64,000 nt of DNA from Clostridia bacterium (GTDB lineage: Bacteria > Bacillota > Clostridia > Oscillospirales > CAG-272): NCBI GenBank assembly GCA_017622085.1, contig JAGARU010000146.1:93775-157774 (forward strand), in the 5' to 3' direction. The stretch's first letter is position 1; every line of letters starts with the position of its first letter. The position numbers and the translations under genes are program-made. The notes under the pieces are model-generated. The model saw only the letters and a program-made list of their open reading frames with translations. It was not told the DNA's origin and ran no database searches. Below, in pieces: positions 16,144 to 24,772 of the stretch.

Positions 16144-17454
16144 TCATGATTCCAGATTCAGGACAGCGCATACGAAATCCGCGCCGTCGCACTCGGTTAA
16201 GCGCACTTTTGTGTTCAGCTTTTCGGAGAGCTCATCCACGGACATGCCGCAGAGGAACAGGTCTCCCTCGCTTCGTACGGTGTTGCGGGAAATTAAGATC
16301 TCCTCGCCCAAGGGTTCGCCCTGCAACTGCTCATAAATATCCTTGCCGGTCAGAAGGCCGGTAACGGTAATGTGGCCGCCGAAGAACTTGTTTTTGATAC
16401 AACGGACATTGCAGGTAAGATTCGGGCACAGCGCCTCCAGCTTTTTTGCCATTTGGAAGATCTGTCCGTAGGCGGCCTCCCCTGTAGGAATGGTTACGTG
16501 ACGCTTGATCTGCCGCTCTTCCTCGCTTAACGTAAGCAGGAAGGCGTTGAATTCCGTATCCAGGGAGCGGAGCATACCGACGCCGTCCTCGATCTGGGCG
16601 TAGTCGCCGTAGTACTCGTCCTCCGGGATGGGCAGACCGGCGCGCAAATAGAATTCATCGGCGCAGAAGAACAGCCGCTTACCGCATTCTGCCTCATATT
16701 GATCGGAAATGGCATCCACCTGTCGGATGACGGCCGCACACTCCTCGGGCGTGAAGGGCTCAAGGGGATATAGACCCTCCCGGAAGGCGGTAAGACCGGC
16801 GGGAACGATGGCGGTACACTGCATTTTAGGGCCAAGAGCGGCCAGGTCGTGCAGGGTTCTCGAAAGCTCCTCCCCGTCGTTGATGCCGCGGCACAGGACG
16901 ATCTGGCAATGGAGCTCGCATCCCCCCTCGGCCAAGCGGCGAAGATAGGACAGCGTCTCCCCTGCCCGTTTGTTTTTCATCATCCGGCGGCGCAGCTCAG
17001 GGTTAGTGGTATGGACGGAAATATTGATGGGAGAAATGTGCATATCGATGATGCGCTGGATCTCCCAATCCTCAAGGTTGGTCATGGTGATATAATTGCC
17101 ATGAAGGAAGGACAGGCGGGAGTCGTCGTCCTTGAAATAAAGAGTTTCCCGCAATCCTTTGGGCAGCTGATCGATAAAGCAGAACACGCATTGATTACGG
17201 CAGGAGTGCTTACGGTCCATCAGCGGGGTCTCAAACTCCAGGCCGATATCGTCGTAGGTCTTTTTCTCAATTTTGGCGATCACGGGCATTCCGTCCCGTG
17301 TAAGCTGGAGCTCAAGAGACTTATCAGCCAGATAGAAGCGATAATCCAGCACGTCCCGGATGGGATTGCCGTTGATGCTGACCAAAACGTCCGTTTCCCG
17401 GATGCCGGCGCGCTCCGCCAAGGAGTGCGGTCGGACTTCTGCGATTGTTACCAT
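16144..17454 (-). CDS. DUF512-family PDZ and radical-SAM-like protein
   Basis: 436 residues. An N-terminal PDZ-like segment (SLAERAGIRETDVLVSINGNPI, about 11-32) is followed by a Fe-S cluster motif C85-x3-C89-x2-C92 (CRNQCVFC) and a radical SAM-like barrel (NYITMTNL, ISVHTTNPELR). The C-terminal DUF512 region includes FFCADEFYLRAGLPIP and VRCIKNKFFGGHITVTGLLTG. The family is regularly found just upstream of der in Clostridia; its reaction is unknown. It heads a five-gene operon from a strong promoter at 17533-17561. Confidence 0.9.
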   Translation of the reverse strand: MVTIAEVRPHSLAERAGIRETDVLVSINGNPIRDVLDYRFYLADKSLELQLTRDGMPVIAKIEKKTYDDIGLEFETPLMDRKHSCRNQCVFCFIDQLPKGLRETLYFKDDDSRLSFLHGNYITMTNLEDWEIQRIIDMHISPINISVHTTNPELRRRMMKNKRAGETLSYLRRLAEGGCELHCQIVLCRGINDGEELSRTLHDLAALGPKMQCTAIVPAGLTAFREGLYPLEPFTPEECAAVIRQVDAISDQYEAECGKRLFFCADEFYLRAGLPIPEDEYYGDYAQIEDGVGMLRSLDTEFNAFLLTLSEEERQIKRHVTIPTGEAAYGQIFQMAKKLEALCPNLTCNVRCIKNKFFGGHITVTGLLTGKDIYEQLQGEPLGEEILISRNTVRSEGDLFLCGMSVDELSEKLNTKVRLTECDGADFVCAVLNLES

Positions 17455-17532
17455 CGGTTTACCTTGACCGCGCTGAATCAGCGGCCGATTCCTTTCCTCA
17501 TATGAGCATAGATACCCATGTTATCCCATGGT

Positions 17533-17561
17533 ATTATACACCAAAATTCCCGAAAGGTCAA
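17533..17561 (-). promoter_or_regulatory. Promoter of the DUF512-der-plsY operon
   Basis: Minus-strand TTGACC (17556-17561), 17-base spacer, TATAAT (17533-17538). Confidence 0.85.
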
Positions 17562-17588
17562 GGAATTCCCGAAATTCCCTTTCAAATT

Positions 17589-18266
17589 TCACCGGAGGTG
17601 GGCGTAAAGTCGCTCAAGAACAGACTTTTCAATGCGGGAAACGTAGGAACGGGAAATGCCCAGCTTACGTGCCACCTCCCGCTGGGTAACGGGAGGTTCA
17701 TTATTTAAGCCGTACCGGAGCACCATGACGGTTTTTTCCCTCTCTGTCAGGCGGGTGCGGATGTAATCGATGGCCTTTTTGCTTTGCAGCTTACGGTCGA
17801 TGTCGTCGGCAATGGTATCCTCCACGCTTATGATATCGATGTAGGTCAAGGGGTTACCGTCCTTATCCATATCGATGGTTTCGTTGATGGAGACCTCACA
17901 GGCGGTCTTTTTCTGGCCGCGGAACAGCATGAGGATCTCGTTCTGAATGCATTTGGCGCCGTAGGTGGCAAAGCGGGCGCCGTTGCGACAATCAAAGGAA
18001 TCCACCGCCTTGATCAACCCTACGGTGCCCACAGAAACAAGATCGTCCTGATTTTTGCTGGAGGCGTAATATTTCCTCACTACGTGGGATACTAAGCGAA
18101 GATTGTGCTCGATGAGCTTATCTCTGGCGGCGCGGTCGCCTTCTCTCATTTTTAAAAAGTACTCCGTTTCCACAGCCTTCGGCAAGGGCGGCGGGAATTT
18201 CCGCTCGTCGGCAACGCCTAAGATCATGTACACAAAATTCAGAAAAACTGATAAAATTGAACGCAT
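17589..18266 (-). CDS. sigK: Mother-cell sporulation sigma factor SigK (pro-sigma K)
   Basis: 225 residues. A hydrophobic N-terminal pro-sequence MRSILSVFLNFVYMILG (about 1-20) fits pro-sigma K, which SpoIVFB cleaves. Then come LIEHNLRLVSHVVRKYY, DDLVSVGTVGLIKAVDSF (region 2), RFATYGAKCIQNEILMLFR and the region 4 helix-turn-helix TQREVARKLGISRSYVSRIEKSVLERL. The gene is intact; no skin element interrupts it. ATG 18266 has AAAGGAGGA upstream; the long upstream extension crosses the divergent promoter area and is not used. Confidence 0.93.
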   Translation of the reverse strand: MRSILSVFLNFVYMILGVADERKFPPPLPKAVETEYFLKMREGDRAARDKLIEHNLRLVSHVVRKYYASSKNQDDLVSVGTVGLIKAVDSFDCRNGARFATYGAKCIQNEILMLFRGQKKTACEVSINETIDMDKDGNPLTYIDIISVEDTIADDIDRKLQSKKAIDYIRTRLTEREKTVMVLRYGLNNEPPVTQREVARKLGISRSYVSRIEKSVLERLYAHLR

Positions 18267-18425
18267 AGCTCCTCCTTTGCCGCTCTTTGGCGGTATCCAA
18301 TCTATATGTTTATTTCCAGTTTTTTGTGCCTGTGGAAATGATTTTCTTTCCTTATTCCACATGAAAGCGGTCGGATTGGGAACGATACTATTGTCCGTGC
18401 AACTGTGCGGATCGGAGGATTTTTT

Positions 18426-18638
18426 ATGTGGATCGATAAAATCGCCCTGGCGCTGGTTATCATCGGCGCACTGAACTGGGGTAGCATCGGTCTGTTCAGC
18501 TTTGATATCGTTGCCTGGATCGGTGGCGGCCCTGCCGCCCTCATCAGCCGCATCATCTATTCCGTCGTTGCTCTTGCCGGAATCTGGTGCATTTCTCTTT
18601 TGTTCCGCGATACCGAAGTTGAGTCTGACCGCGCTTAA
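18426..18638 (+). CDS. DUF378 small membrane protein
   Basis: 70 residues with two hydrophobic helices. MWIDKIALALVIIGALNWG, GLFSFD and SRIIYSVVALAGIW are the recognisable DUF378 pattern. Function unknown. ATG 18426 lies 8 bases after GGAGG. It diverges from sigK and ends in its own terminator. Confidence 0.85.
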   Translation: MWIDKIALALVIIGALNWGSIGLFSFDIVAWIGGGPAALISRIIYSVVALAGIWCISLLFRDTEVESDRA

Positions 18639-18655
18639 TCCCGTCAATATGCACG

Positions 18656-18682
18656 AAAAAGGAAGCAAACGCTTCCTTTTTC
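18656..18682 (+). terminator. Terminator after the DUF378 gene
   Basis: AAAAAGGAAGC, AAAC loop, GCTTCCTTTTTC. Confidence 0.8.
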
Positions 18683-18692
18683 TTTGTTAATT

Positions 18693-18727
18693 GTGCAATT
18701 GACAATTTTGCACTTTAGTTGTATAAT
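18693..18727 (+). promoter_or_regulatory. serC promoter with an overlapping inverted repeat
   Basis: TTGACA (18699-18704), 17-base spacer, TATAAT (18722-18727): full consensus. GTGCAA (18693-18698) and TTGCAC (18708-18713) form a perfect 6-bp dyad flanking the -35 box, and AATTG/CAATT lies inside it. This is a plausible repressor site. Confidence 0.75.
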
Positions 18728-18803
18728 GAGTGAAATCGATATTTTTGTATTTTTATACATGGATATATTTAATTTTTTACTTGCTTCCCTGGAGGTTTTT
18801 ATT

Positions 18804-19898
18804 ATGGAAGAAAGAGTTTTCAATTTTTCTGCAGGTCCTTCTATGCTCCCCTTGCCCGTGCTTCAGCGTGCTGCTGACGAACTGGTGGTTTATCCCGGCG
18901 CCGGGATGTCCGTAATGGAGATGAGCCATCGATCTCCTGCTTACGAGGCTATCATCGGGGAGGCAGAGACTCTTCTCCGTAAGCTGATGAACATTCCCGA
19001 AAATTACAAGGTACTGTTCCTTCAGGGCGGTGCCTCCACTCAGTTTGCCGCAGTTCCCCTGAACCTGATCGGCAAGACCGGCAAGGCGGACTACATCGTT
19101 TCCGGCCAGTTCTCCGGTAAGGCCTTCAAGGAGGCTCAGAAGATGGGCTACGACGTAAAGTGCGTTGCTACCTCTAAGGAGGATAACTTCACCTACATTC
19201 CTGAGGTTACCCGCGATGCCTTCCGTCCCGATGCTTCCTACGTTCACATCTGCTTCAACAACACCATTTACGGCACCAAGTACAACTATATCCCCGACAC
19301 CGGTGATATTCCTCTGGTTGCCGATATGTCCTCCTGCATCATCTCCGAGCCCGTGGACGTTTCCAAGTTCGGTGTGATCTATGCAGGCGCACAGAAGAAC
19401 ATGGCTCCTGCCGGCATGACTCTTGTTATCGTTCGCGAGGATCTGCTTGAATATGCCGATCCCAAGATGCCCACCATGCTTGAGTGGAAGACCATGGCAG
19501 AAAACGGTTCTATGTACAATACTCCTCCCTGCTATACCATCTACATGGCTAAGCTGGTTTACGAGTGGATCCTTTCCCTTGGCGGTCTTGACGTCATGAA
19601 GAAGATGAACGAGGAAAAGGCGGCTCTTCTCTACGACTATCTGGATAATCAGGACTACTACATCGCTCCCGTTAAGCCCCAGTGCCGTTCCTTGATGAAC
19701 GTTACCTTCGTGACCGGAGACGCGGAGCTTGACAAGAAGTTTGCATCCGAGGCCGGCAAGGCAGGTCTTAAGAATCTGAAGGGTCACCGTTCCGTTGGCG
19801 GTATGCGTGCTTCCATCTACAACGCAATGCCCAAGGCCGGTGTTGAGGCTCTCATCGAATTCATGAAGAAATTTGCCGCAGAAAATCCCAAGGCATAA
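18804..19898 (+). CDS. serC: Phosphoserine aminotransferase
   Basis: SerC transaminates 3-phosphohydroxypyruvate with glutamate to phosphoserine. The 364-residue protein starts MEERVFNFSAGPSMLP, has LFLQGGASTQFAAVPLNL, the PLP-binding lysine in VIYAGAQKNMAPAG near residue 195, and the C-terminal GHRSVGGMRASIYNAMP that grips the phosphate. ATG 18804 follows GGAGG; an earlier in-frame ATG lies in the promoter region. Codon choice is strongly biased, as in highly expressed genes. serA follows by 15 bases. Confidence 0.98.
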   Translation: MEERVFNFSAGPSMLPLPVLQRAADELVVYPGAGMSVMEMSHRSPAYEAIIGEAETLLRKLMNIPENYKVLFLQGGASTQFAAVPLNLIGKTGKADYIVSGQFSGKAFKEAQKMGYDVKCVATSKEDNFTYIPEVTRDAFRPDASYVHICFNNTIYGTKYNYIPDTGDIPLVADMSSCIISEPVDVSKFGVIYAGAQKNMAPAGMTLVIVREDLLEYADPKMPTMLEWKTMAENGSMYNTPPCYTIYMAKLVYEWILSLGGLDVMKKMNEEKAALLYDYLDNQDYYIAPVKPQCRSLMNVTFVTGDAELDKKFASEAGKAGLKNLKGHRSVGGMRASIYNAMPKAGVEALIEFMKKFAAENPKA

Positions 19899-19913
19899 GT
19901 GAGGAATATTACC

Positions 19914-21074
19914 ATGGAAATTAAACTTTTAAATAAGATCTCTCCCGTTATCTACAATGAGCTTGACGCGGAGAAATACACCTTCTCCGAAACTGCGGAG
20001 AACCCCGATGCCATTATGGTTCGCTCTGCGGCCATGCACGACCTTACCTTCCCCAAGTCTGTTAAGGCCATTGCCCGCTGCGGTGCAGGTGTAAACAACA
20101 TCCCCGTTGAGCGCTGTGCAGAAGAGGGTATCGTTGTCTTCAACACCCCCGGCGCCAATGCGAACAGCGTTAAGGAGCTCGCTATCGCAGCGATCCTTCT
20201 TGCCTCCCGTAACATTGTGGGCGGTATTGCATGGAGCAACACGCTGGCCGGCAATGAGCTTGGCGTAGCCAAGGCCGTTGAGAAGGGCAAGAGCAAGTTT
20301 GGCGGCTGTGAAATTCAGGGTAAGACCCTTGGCGTAATCGGTCTCGGTGCCATCGGCGGTATGGTTGCAAACGCGGCCATCGATCTTGGCATGAAGGTTA
20401 TCGGCTACGACCCCTTCATCACCGTTAAGGCGGCTTGGAACCTTTCCCGCGCCATTACGGCGGCTGCCTCCTATGAGGAAGTCTTCAAGAAGGCGGATTA
20501 CATCACCTTGCACGTTCCTGCAACCAAGGATACCAAGAACATGATCAACGCAGAGTCCATTGCCACCATGAAGGACGGCGTTAAGATCATTAACCTCTCC
20601 CGTGCGGATCTTGTTTGTGCGGCAGATCTGAAGGCCGCCACCGAGGCCGGAAAGGTTGCTTGCTACGTAACCGACTTCCCCACCGAGGAGACCATTAACA
20701 CGGATAAATTCATCACCATTCCCCACCTTGGCGCTTCCACCGAAGAGGCTGAGGACAACTGTGCGGTTATGGCGGCACGCCAGCTGGACGACTTCCTCGT
20801 AAACGGTAACATTACCAACAGCGTAAACTATCCTGCCGTTTCCATGGAGAGATCCGGTGTAGCCCGTATTTGCATCCTGCACAAGAACATCCCCAACATG
20901 CTTGCCAGCATCTCCTCTGCCCTTTCCGCCGTTGGCCTGAACATCGAGAACATGGCGAACCGCTCCAAGGGAGACTACTCCTGCACACTTGTTGACGTAA
21001 ACGAAGCGGTTCCTGCCGAGGCAATTGACAAGATCGCCGCTGTAGCCGGAATTGCTCGCGTATTCGTAGTTTAA
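19914..21074 (+). CDS. serA: D-3-phosphoglycerate dehydrogenase
   Basis: SerA oxidises 3-phosphoglycerate with NAD+, the first step of serine synthesis. 386 residues: ARCGAGVNNIPVERC, the Rossmann motif GLGAIGGMVANAA near residue 143, a conserved NLSRADLV, catalytic His in TIPHLGASTEEAEDN, and a C-terminal ACT domain (ICILHKNIPNMLASISSAL) for serine feedback. This is the short form with a single ACT domain. The weak GAGG site 10 bases before the ATG and the short gap to serC indicate coupled expression. No serB is seen nearby. Confidence 0.97.
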   Translation: MEIKLLNKISPVIYNELDAEKYTFSETAENPDAIMVRSAAMHDLTFPKSVKAIARCGAGVNNIPVERCAEEGIVVFNTPGANANSVKELAIAAILLASRNIVGGIAWSNTLAGNELGVAKAVEKGKSKFGGCEIQGKTLGVIGLGAIGGMVANAAIDLGMKVIGYDPFITVKAAWNLSRAITAAASYEEVFKKADYITLHVPATKDTKNMINAESIATMKDGVKIINLSRADLVCAADLKAATEAGKVACYVTDFPTEETINTDKFITIPHLGASTEEAEDNCAVMAARQLDDFLVNGNITNSVNYPAVSMERSGVARICILHKNIPNMLASISSALSAVGLNIENMANRSKGDYSCTLVDVNEAVPAEAIDKIAAVAGIARVFVV

Positions 21075-21090
21075 TCTTTAAAAAACGGTA

Positions 21091-21123
21091 CCGCCCCGGT
21101 CGAAGATCGGGGCGGCGTTTTAT
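21091..21123 (+). terminator. Terminator after serA
   Basis: CCGCCCCG (21091-21098) pairs with CGGGGCGG (21108-21115), then CGTTTTAT. The next gene starts only 17 bases later and has no obvious promoter, so readthrough probably feeds it. Confidence 0.75.
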
Positions 21124-21139
21124 CACAAGGAGGCACTGT

Positions 21140-21661
21140 ATGGAACTGATTCGGGTAACGGCCGAGGAATTTTCGGCGATTTATCGGGAAATGGAGAAAA
21201 ACTTCATTTTGGAGGAGCGTCGGGACGAGGATGCGGCGCGTGAAGTACTGGCGGAACCGCAGTTTACCCTCTACCACATGATAGACGGAGGCAAGCGCGT
21301 TGGCTTTGTGTCCACATGGCAAATTGAGGGCGTTCTGTTTATCGAGCACCTGGTAACCTATGAGGCTTACCGGAGGCACGGCTACGGCCGGGCGGTGCTG
21401 GACTGCTTGAAGGCTCAGGGGTTGCCCATTGTTCTGGAGGTGGAGCTCCCCACAACGGAGGAGGCCTCCGGGCGCATTGAGTTCTACAAGAAGGTGGGCT
21501 TCCACATAAACGACTATCCGTATCACCAGCCATCCTACCGACCGGGTGGACAAGGGGTAGACATGATCCTCATGAGCTATCCGTGTGCGCTGGATGAGCC
21601 GGATCGAATCAAAAACGTACTGTATCGGACGGTATATCACGTGGGAGATGAAACGGTATGA
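21140..21661 (+). CDS. GNAT-family N-acetyltransferase
   Basis: 173 residues with the GNAT fold: the acetyl-CoA motif is in EAYRRHGYGRAVLDCLKAQG (R/Q-x-x-G-x-G type), and FYKKVGFH forms motif B. The substrate is unknown. AAGGAGG precedes the ATG. It overlaps the NUDIX gene by 4 bases, so the two are made together, perhaps as a small clean-up or modification pair. Confidence 0.85.
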   Translation: MELIRVTAEEFSAIYREMEKNFILEERRDEDAAREVLAEPQFTLYHMIDGGKRVGFVSTWQIEGVLFIEHLVTYEAYRRHGYGRAVLDCLKAQGLPIVLEVELPTTEEASGRIEFYKKVGFHINDYPYHQPSYRPGGQGVDMILMSYPCALDEPDRIKNVLYRTVYHVGDETV

Positions 21662-22125
21662 GTCACGAAAACACAAACTGGGGACAGAGCGTTGCGGGCG
21701 TTGTGATCCGGGACGGAAAGGTTCTTTTGGCACGGCACACCTACGGGCGCGGAAACGGACTTCTGATCATTCCCGGCGGGTACGTGGACTATGGTGAGAC
21801 GCCGCAGGATGCATTGAAGCGGGAGTTTTTGGAGGAGACCGGCGTTCTGGTTGAGCCACGCGCCCTGATTGGTGTGCGCTTTAATATGCACGACTGGTAC
21901 GTAGTATTCCGGGCCGAGTACGTCTCAGGCGATGCCCGCCCGGACGGAGAAGAAAACAGCGAGGTGCTTTGGATTGACACCGAGGAGGCCATGGGGCGGG
22001 CGGACGTGCCCGACCTGACCAAATCTCTTCTTGCCGCCGCGCTTACGGCGGATGGTGGTGCGCTGACCCCGCACTCTTACGAAGGAAATCCCAAGCATAC
22101 ACCCTCCTCTCTTTGGTGCTCATAA
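21658..22125 (+). CDS. NUDIX hydrolase
   Basis: 155 residues. The NUDIX box is complete: GGYVDYGETPQDALKREFLE continuing into ETGVL (G-x5-E-x7-REU-x-EE-x-GU), which binds Mg2+ and cleaves a nucleoside diphosphate-X bond. Family members hydrolyse NTPs, NADH, ADP-ribose or sugar nucleotides; the sequence does not say which. Its ATGA start overlaps the GNAT stop. A perfect palindromic terminator follows. Confidence 0.88.
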   Translation: MSHENTNWGQSVAGVVIRDGKVLLARHTYGRGNGLLIIPGGYVDYGETPQDALKREFLEETGVLVEPRALIGVRFNMHDWYVVFRAEYVSGDARPDGEENSEVLWIDTEEAMGRADVPDLTKSLLAAALTADGGALTPHSYEGNPKHTPSSLWCS

Positions 22126-22130
22126 ATTCA

Positions 22131-22166
22131 AGAGCCGTTGCAAGATCTTGCAACGGCTCTTTTTGT
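22131..22166. terminator. Terminator between the NUDIX gene and tmcAL
   Basis: A 30-base perfect palindrome (22131-22160: AGAGCCGTTGCAAGA and its complement) followed by TTTTTG on the plus strand. It serves the NUDIX operon and probably the convergent tmcAL. Confidence 0.85.
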
Positions 22167-23345
22167 TTATAAATTCAGAACGGTGGGAGAGCGTCGGAGA
22201 TACTCGCCTGCCGATTTTTGCGTTTTCAGCGCCAAGGTATACAGCGCGTCGGCGCAGAGGGTAAGCTCGTACTGGGCGCGAGCCTCTTTGGGTAGCTTTT
22301 TGTAGGAGGCGGGCTTGGTTACCACGGGCACGGTGCATTGCTTGGCAAGGAATCCGGCATCCTTGCGCATGGCAAGAAGCTGAGTATAAAGGGGGCCTTG
22401 ATCCAGGTCGGCATAGGTTACGCCGGTCATCGAATAGAGGGTAGCGCGGCGGATGTGGGCATCCGTATATTTTTTGGTGGCGACCATGCGGTGTAGCTCC
22501 GTCAAGGTCAAGGCATTTCGGGCGCTGTCTGCCAGTCGGTGAGCGAGGCCGGAGGACAATCCGGCAATCTCCTTCAGATGCTCCGGGGGAGTCAGTCTCA
22601 AATAGGCCAAAACCGAGACCGAGGGCAGGTTTCCGTCCGTATAGTTCCCTTCCGCCAGGGCGGCTTCATACAGGGGGCGTACAGCATCGGGAACGGAAGA
22701 CAAAGGTTCCCCAATCTTAAGGCGAGCGCGGATGCCGGAGGCGGACATGATGGGCTGTTCTTCGTTGTCGTGATATCCGGCACCGATACGCTGAATCGGG
22801 CGAGGGATGATATGATATCCGTTTTTACGAATGGCACGGACGTATTCGGCGGCAAGAATGTCGTTTGGAGATTCCGGGGCTGAGATTCCCCACTCGGCCA
22901 GCACCTCTGCGCGGACGGCGGCATAGGGGCGGTCGGAATTTTCAGCGGTGCGGGATTTTAAGGCCGCCTCGTAATCCGGGTTGTTCTGGATCTCGGCCAT
23001 GCGTTCAAAGGCCGTCCGGTCGGGCGTTTCTGCGCCAAAATAAAGGTGGGTTGCGCCAAGGGCGGCGGCAATTTTCACCCCGGCAGAAGCAAAAAATTCA
23101 GCACCGGAGGCGGAAAAGGGATACGGAAGCTCAAAAACGGCATCGGCGCCGCCGAGAATGGCAGCCTCCGCCCGGAGGTATTTATCAAAGAGGGCGGCTT
23201 CCCCGCGCTCGGTAAAATTACCGGACATAATTGCCACGATCACGCCGCCCACGCCAATCTCTTCGCGGATGCGGGAAAGCAGATATTCGTGACCCAAATG
23301 GAAGGGATTGTACTCGCAGATTACAGCGGCAATTGCTTTTTTCAT
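22167..23345 (-). CDS. tmcAL: tRNA(Met) cytidine acetate ligase TmcAL
   Basis: TmcAL (formerly YlbM) activates acetate with ATP and makes N4-acetylcytidine at the wobble position of elongator tRNA-Met. The 392-residue protein has the nucleotidyltransferase HxGH motif in CEYNPFHLGHEYL, IVAIMSGNFTERGEAALFDKYLRAEAAI, GADAVFELPYPFS and the SASGIRARL segment. Start is uncertain: ATG 23345 is 12 bases from the GGAG site, GTG 23348 is 9 bases away and may be preferred. It diverges from ackA, whose substrate pool (acetate and ATP) it shares. Confidence 0.9.
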   Translation of the reverse strand: MKKAIAAVICEYNPFHLGHEYLLSRIREEIGVGGVIVAIMSGNFTERGEAALFDKYLRAEAAILGGADAVFELPYPFSASGAEFFASAGVKIAAALGATHLYFGAETPDRTAFERMAEIQNNPDYEAALKSRTAENSDRPYAAVRAEVLAEWGISAPESPNDILAAEYVRAIRKNGYHIIPRPIQRIGAGYHDNEEQPIMSASGIRARLKIGEPLSSVPDAVRPLYEAALAEGNYTDGNLPSVSVLAYLRLTPPEHLKEIAGLSSGLAHRLADSARNALTLTELHRMVATKKYTDAHIRRATLYSMTGVTYADLDQGPLYTQLLAMRKDAGFLAKQCTVPVVTKPASYKKLPKEARAQYELTLCADALYTLALKTQKSAGEYLRRSPTVLNL

Positions 23346-23427
23346 CACTTTTTGCACTCCTTTCCCTTATTTTTTCGTTTTTGGTCTTGTATTTTTTGGG
23401 AGTTTCCTTTATAATTGTTATATATTA

Positions 23428-23456
23428 AATATAATTGTTTTTTGACGCTTTGTCAA
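23428..23456 (-). promoter_or_regulatory. Promoter of tmcAL
   Basis: Minus-strand TTGACA (23451-23456), 17-base spacer, TATATT (23428-23433). The ackA promoter is not obvious on the other strand. Confidence 0.75.
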
Positions 23457-23497
23457 CGGACAATTTGCGCCGACCGACGCGAATATATCGTTTTAAG

Positions 23498-23534
23498 AAA
23501 GGACTGCCGCATACGCGGCAGAAATGTGGAAATG
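23498..23534 (+). promoter_or_regulatory. Ribosome binding site of ackA interrupted by a perfect hairpin
   Basis: AAAGGA (23498-23503) is followed at once by CTGCCGC, ATAC loop, GCGGCAG (23504-23521), then 10 bases to the ATG at 23532. Linearly the site is too far (28 bases), but the folded hairpin would bring it to normal spacing. Confidence 0.55.
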
Positions 23535-24740
23535 AAAGTTCTCGTAGTAAACGCAGGAAGCTCCTCCCTTAAGTATCAGCTCTTTGATACCGAAACCGAA
23601 GCCGTACTCGCTAAGGGTATTTGCGAAAGAATCGGTCTTGAAGGTAGCTTGATCGAGCACAAGAAGGCAGACGGAACCAAGGTTAAGAATGAAACTCCTA
23701 TGGAAAATCACTCCGTTGCCACCAAGATCGTTGTTGATATGCTGACCGACAAAGAGCACGGTTGCCTTACCTCCATGGATGAGATCCAGGCGGTTGGCCA
23801 TCGCGTTGTGCATGGCGGTCCCTACTTCTTTGAAAGCTGCCTTGTTACCGACGAGGTGCTTGACAAGCTTAAGATGTGCGTAGACTTTGCTCCCCTGCAC
23901 ACTCCCCCCCACCTGATGGGTATTGCCGGCTGCACCGCTGTTATGCCGAACGTTCCTCAGGTTCTGGTATTTGATACCGCGTTCCATCAGACCATGCCTG
24001 ACTATGCTTACACCTACCCGATCACCCGTGAGTTCATTGAGAAAGACAAGGTTCGCCGTTACGGCGCACACGGTACCTCTCACCGCTTTGTTACTAAGGA
24101 AATGCTGAAGCTCCTTAACAAGCCCGTTGAGGATACCAAGATCGTTACCTGCCACATCGGTAACGGCTCCTCCATCTCCGCAGTTAAGGGCGGTAAGGTT
24201 ATTGACACCTCCATGGGCTTCACTCCCCTCGACGGTGTTGAAATGGGTACCCGTTGCGGATCCATCGACCCTGCAATCGTTACCTACATCATGAAGAAGA
24301 CCGGCATGACCCCCGACCAGATGAGCGACTACATGAACAAGAAGTGCGGATTCCTTGGTGTTTCCGGCATTTCCTCCGACAGCCGCGACATTGAGGCCGC
24401 AATCCTTAAGGGTGACAAGAATGCGCTTCTTGCCGCTAATATTCTTGCTTACCAGATCAAGAAGTACATTGGCTCCTACTCTGCCGCAATGAACGGTCTT
24501 GACGCCGTTGTATTTACCGCCGGTATGGGTGAGAACAACCCCGAGCTTCGTGAGCGTGTTTGCCGCGACATGGACTTCTACGGCATTGAGATCGACTTTG
24601 AGCTGAATGCCAAGGTTCTTCGTCAGGGTAACATCGTTGAGCTCTCTACCCCTAACTCCAAGGTTAAGGTTTACGTAATTCCTACGAACGAAGAGCTCAT
24701 GATCGCAAAGGATACCGAGGATATCGTTTCCAAGCTTTAA
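23532..24740 (+). CDS. ackA: Acetate kinase
   Basis: AckA interconverts acetate plus ATP and acetyl phosphate plus ADP. 402 residues with VLVVNAGSSSLKYQLFD at the start, VGHRVVHGG, FAPLHTPPHLMGI, FDTAFHQTMPDYAYTYPI, HIGNGSSISAVKGGKVIDTS and FTAGMGENNPELRE. The ATG at 23532 is fixed by homology; upstream frame is non-coding. Codon use is strongly biased, as expected for an abundant fermentation enzyme. No pta is adjacent, unlike many Clostridia. Termination probably uses the palindromic repeat that follows. Confidence 0.98.
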   Translation: MKVLVVNAGSSSLKYQLFDTETEAVLAKGICERIGLEGSLIEHKKADGTKVKNETPMENHSVATKIVVDMLTDKEHGCLTSMDEIQAVGHRVVHGGPYFFESCLVTDEVLDKLKMCVDFAPLHTPPHLMGIAGCTAVMPNVPQVLVFDTAFHQTMPDYAYTYPITREFIEKDKVRRYGAHGTSHRFVTKEMLKLLNKPVEDTKIVTCHIGNGSSISAVKGGKVIDTSMGFTPLDGVEMGTRCGSIDPAIVTYIMKKTGMTPDQMSDYMNKKCGFLGVSGISSDSRDIEAAILKGDKNALLAANILAYQIKKYIGSYSAAMNGLDAVVFTAGMGENNPELRERVCRDMDFYGIEIDFELNAKVLRQGNIVELSTPNSKVKVYVIPTNEELMIAKDTEDIVSKL

Positions 24741-24772
24741 TTTTTCCTATAAAAGGTCTGTCGCACGAAAAT

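Noticed and set aside
17589..18668. 359-codon version of sigK
   Set aside because: The N-terminal extension crosses the divergent DUF378 gene; ATG 18266 has the ribosome site and gives the usual pro-sigma K length.
18777..20882. Long minus-strand frames opposite serC and serA
   Set aside because: Same antisense effect in highly expressed genes; no start signals.
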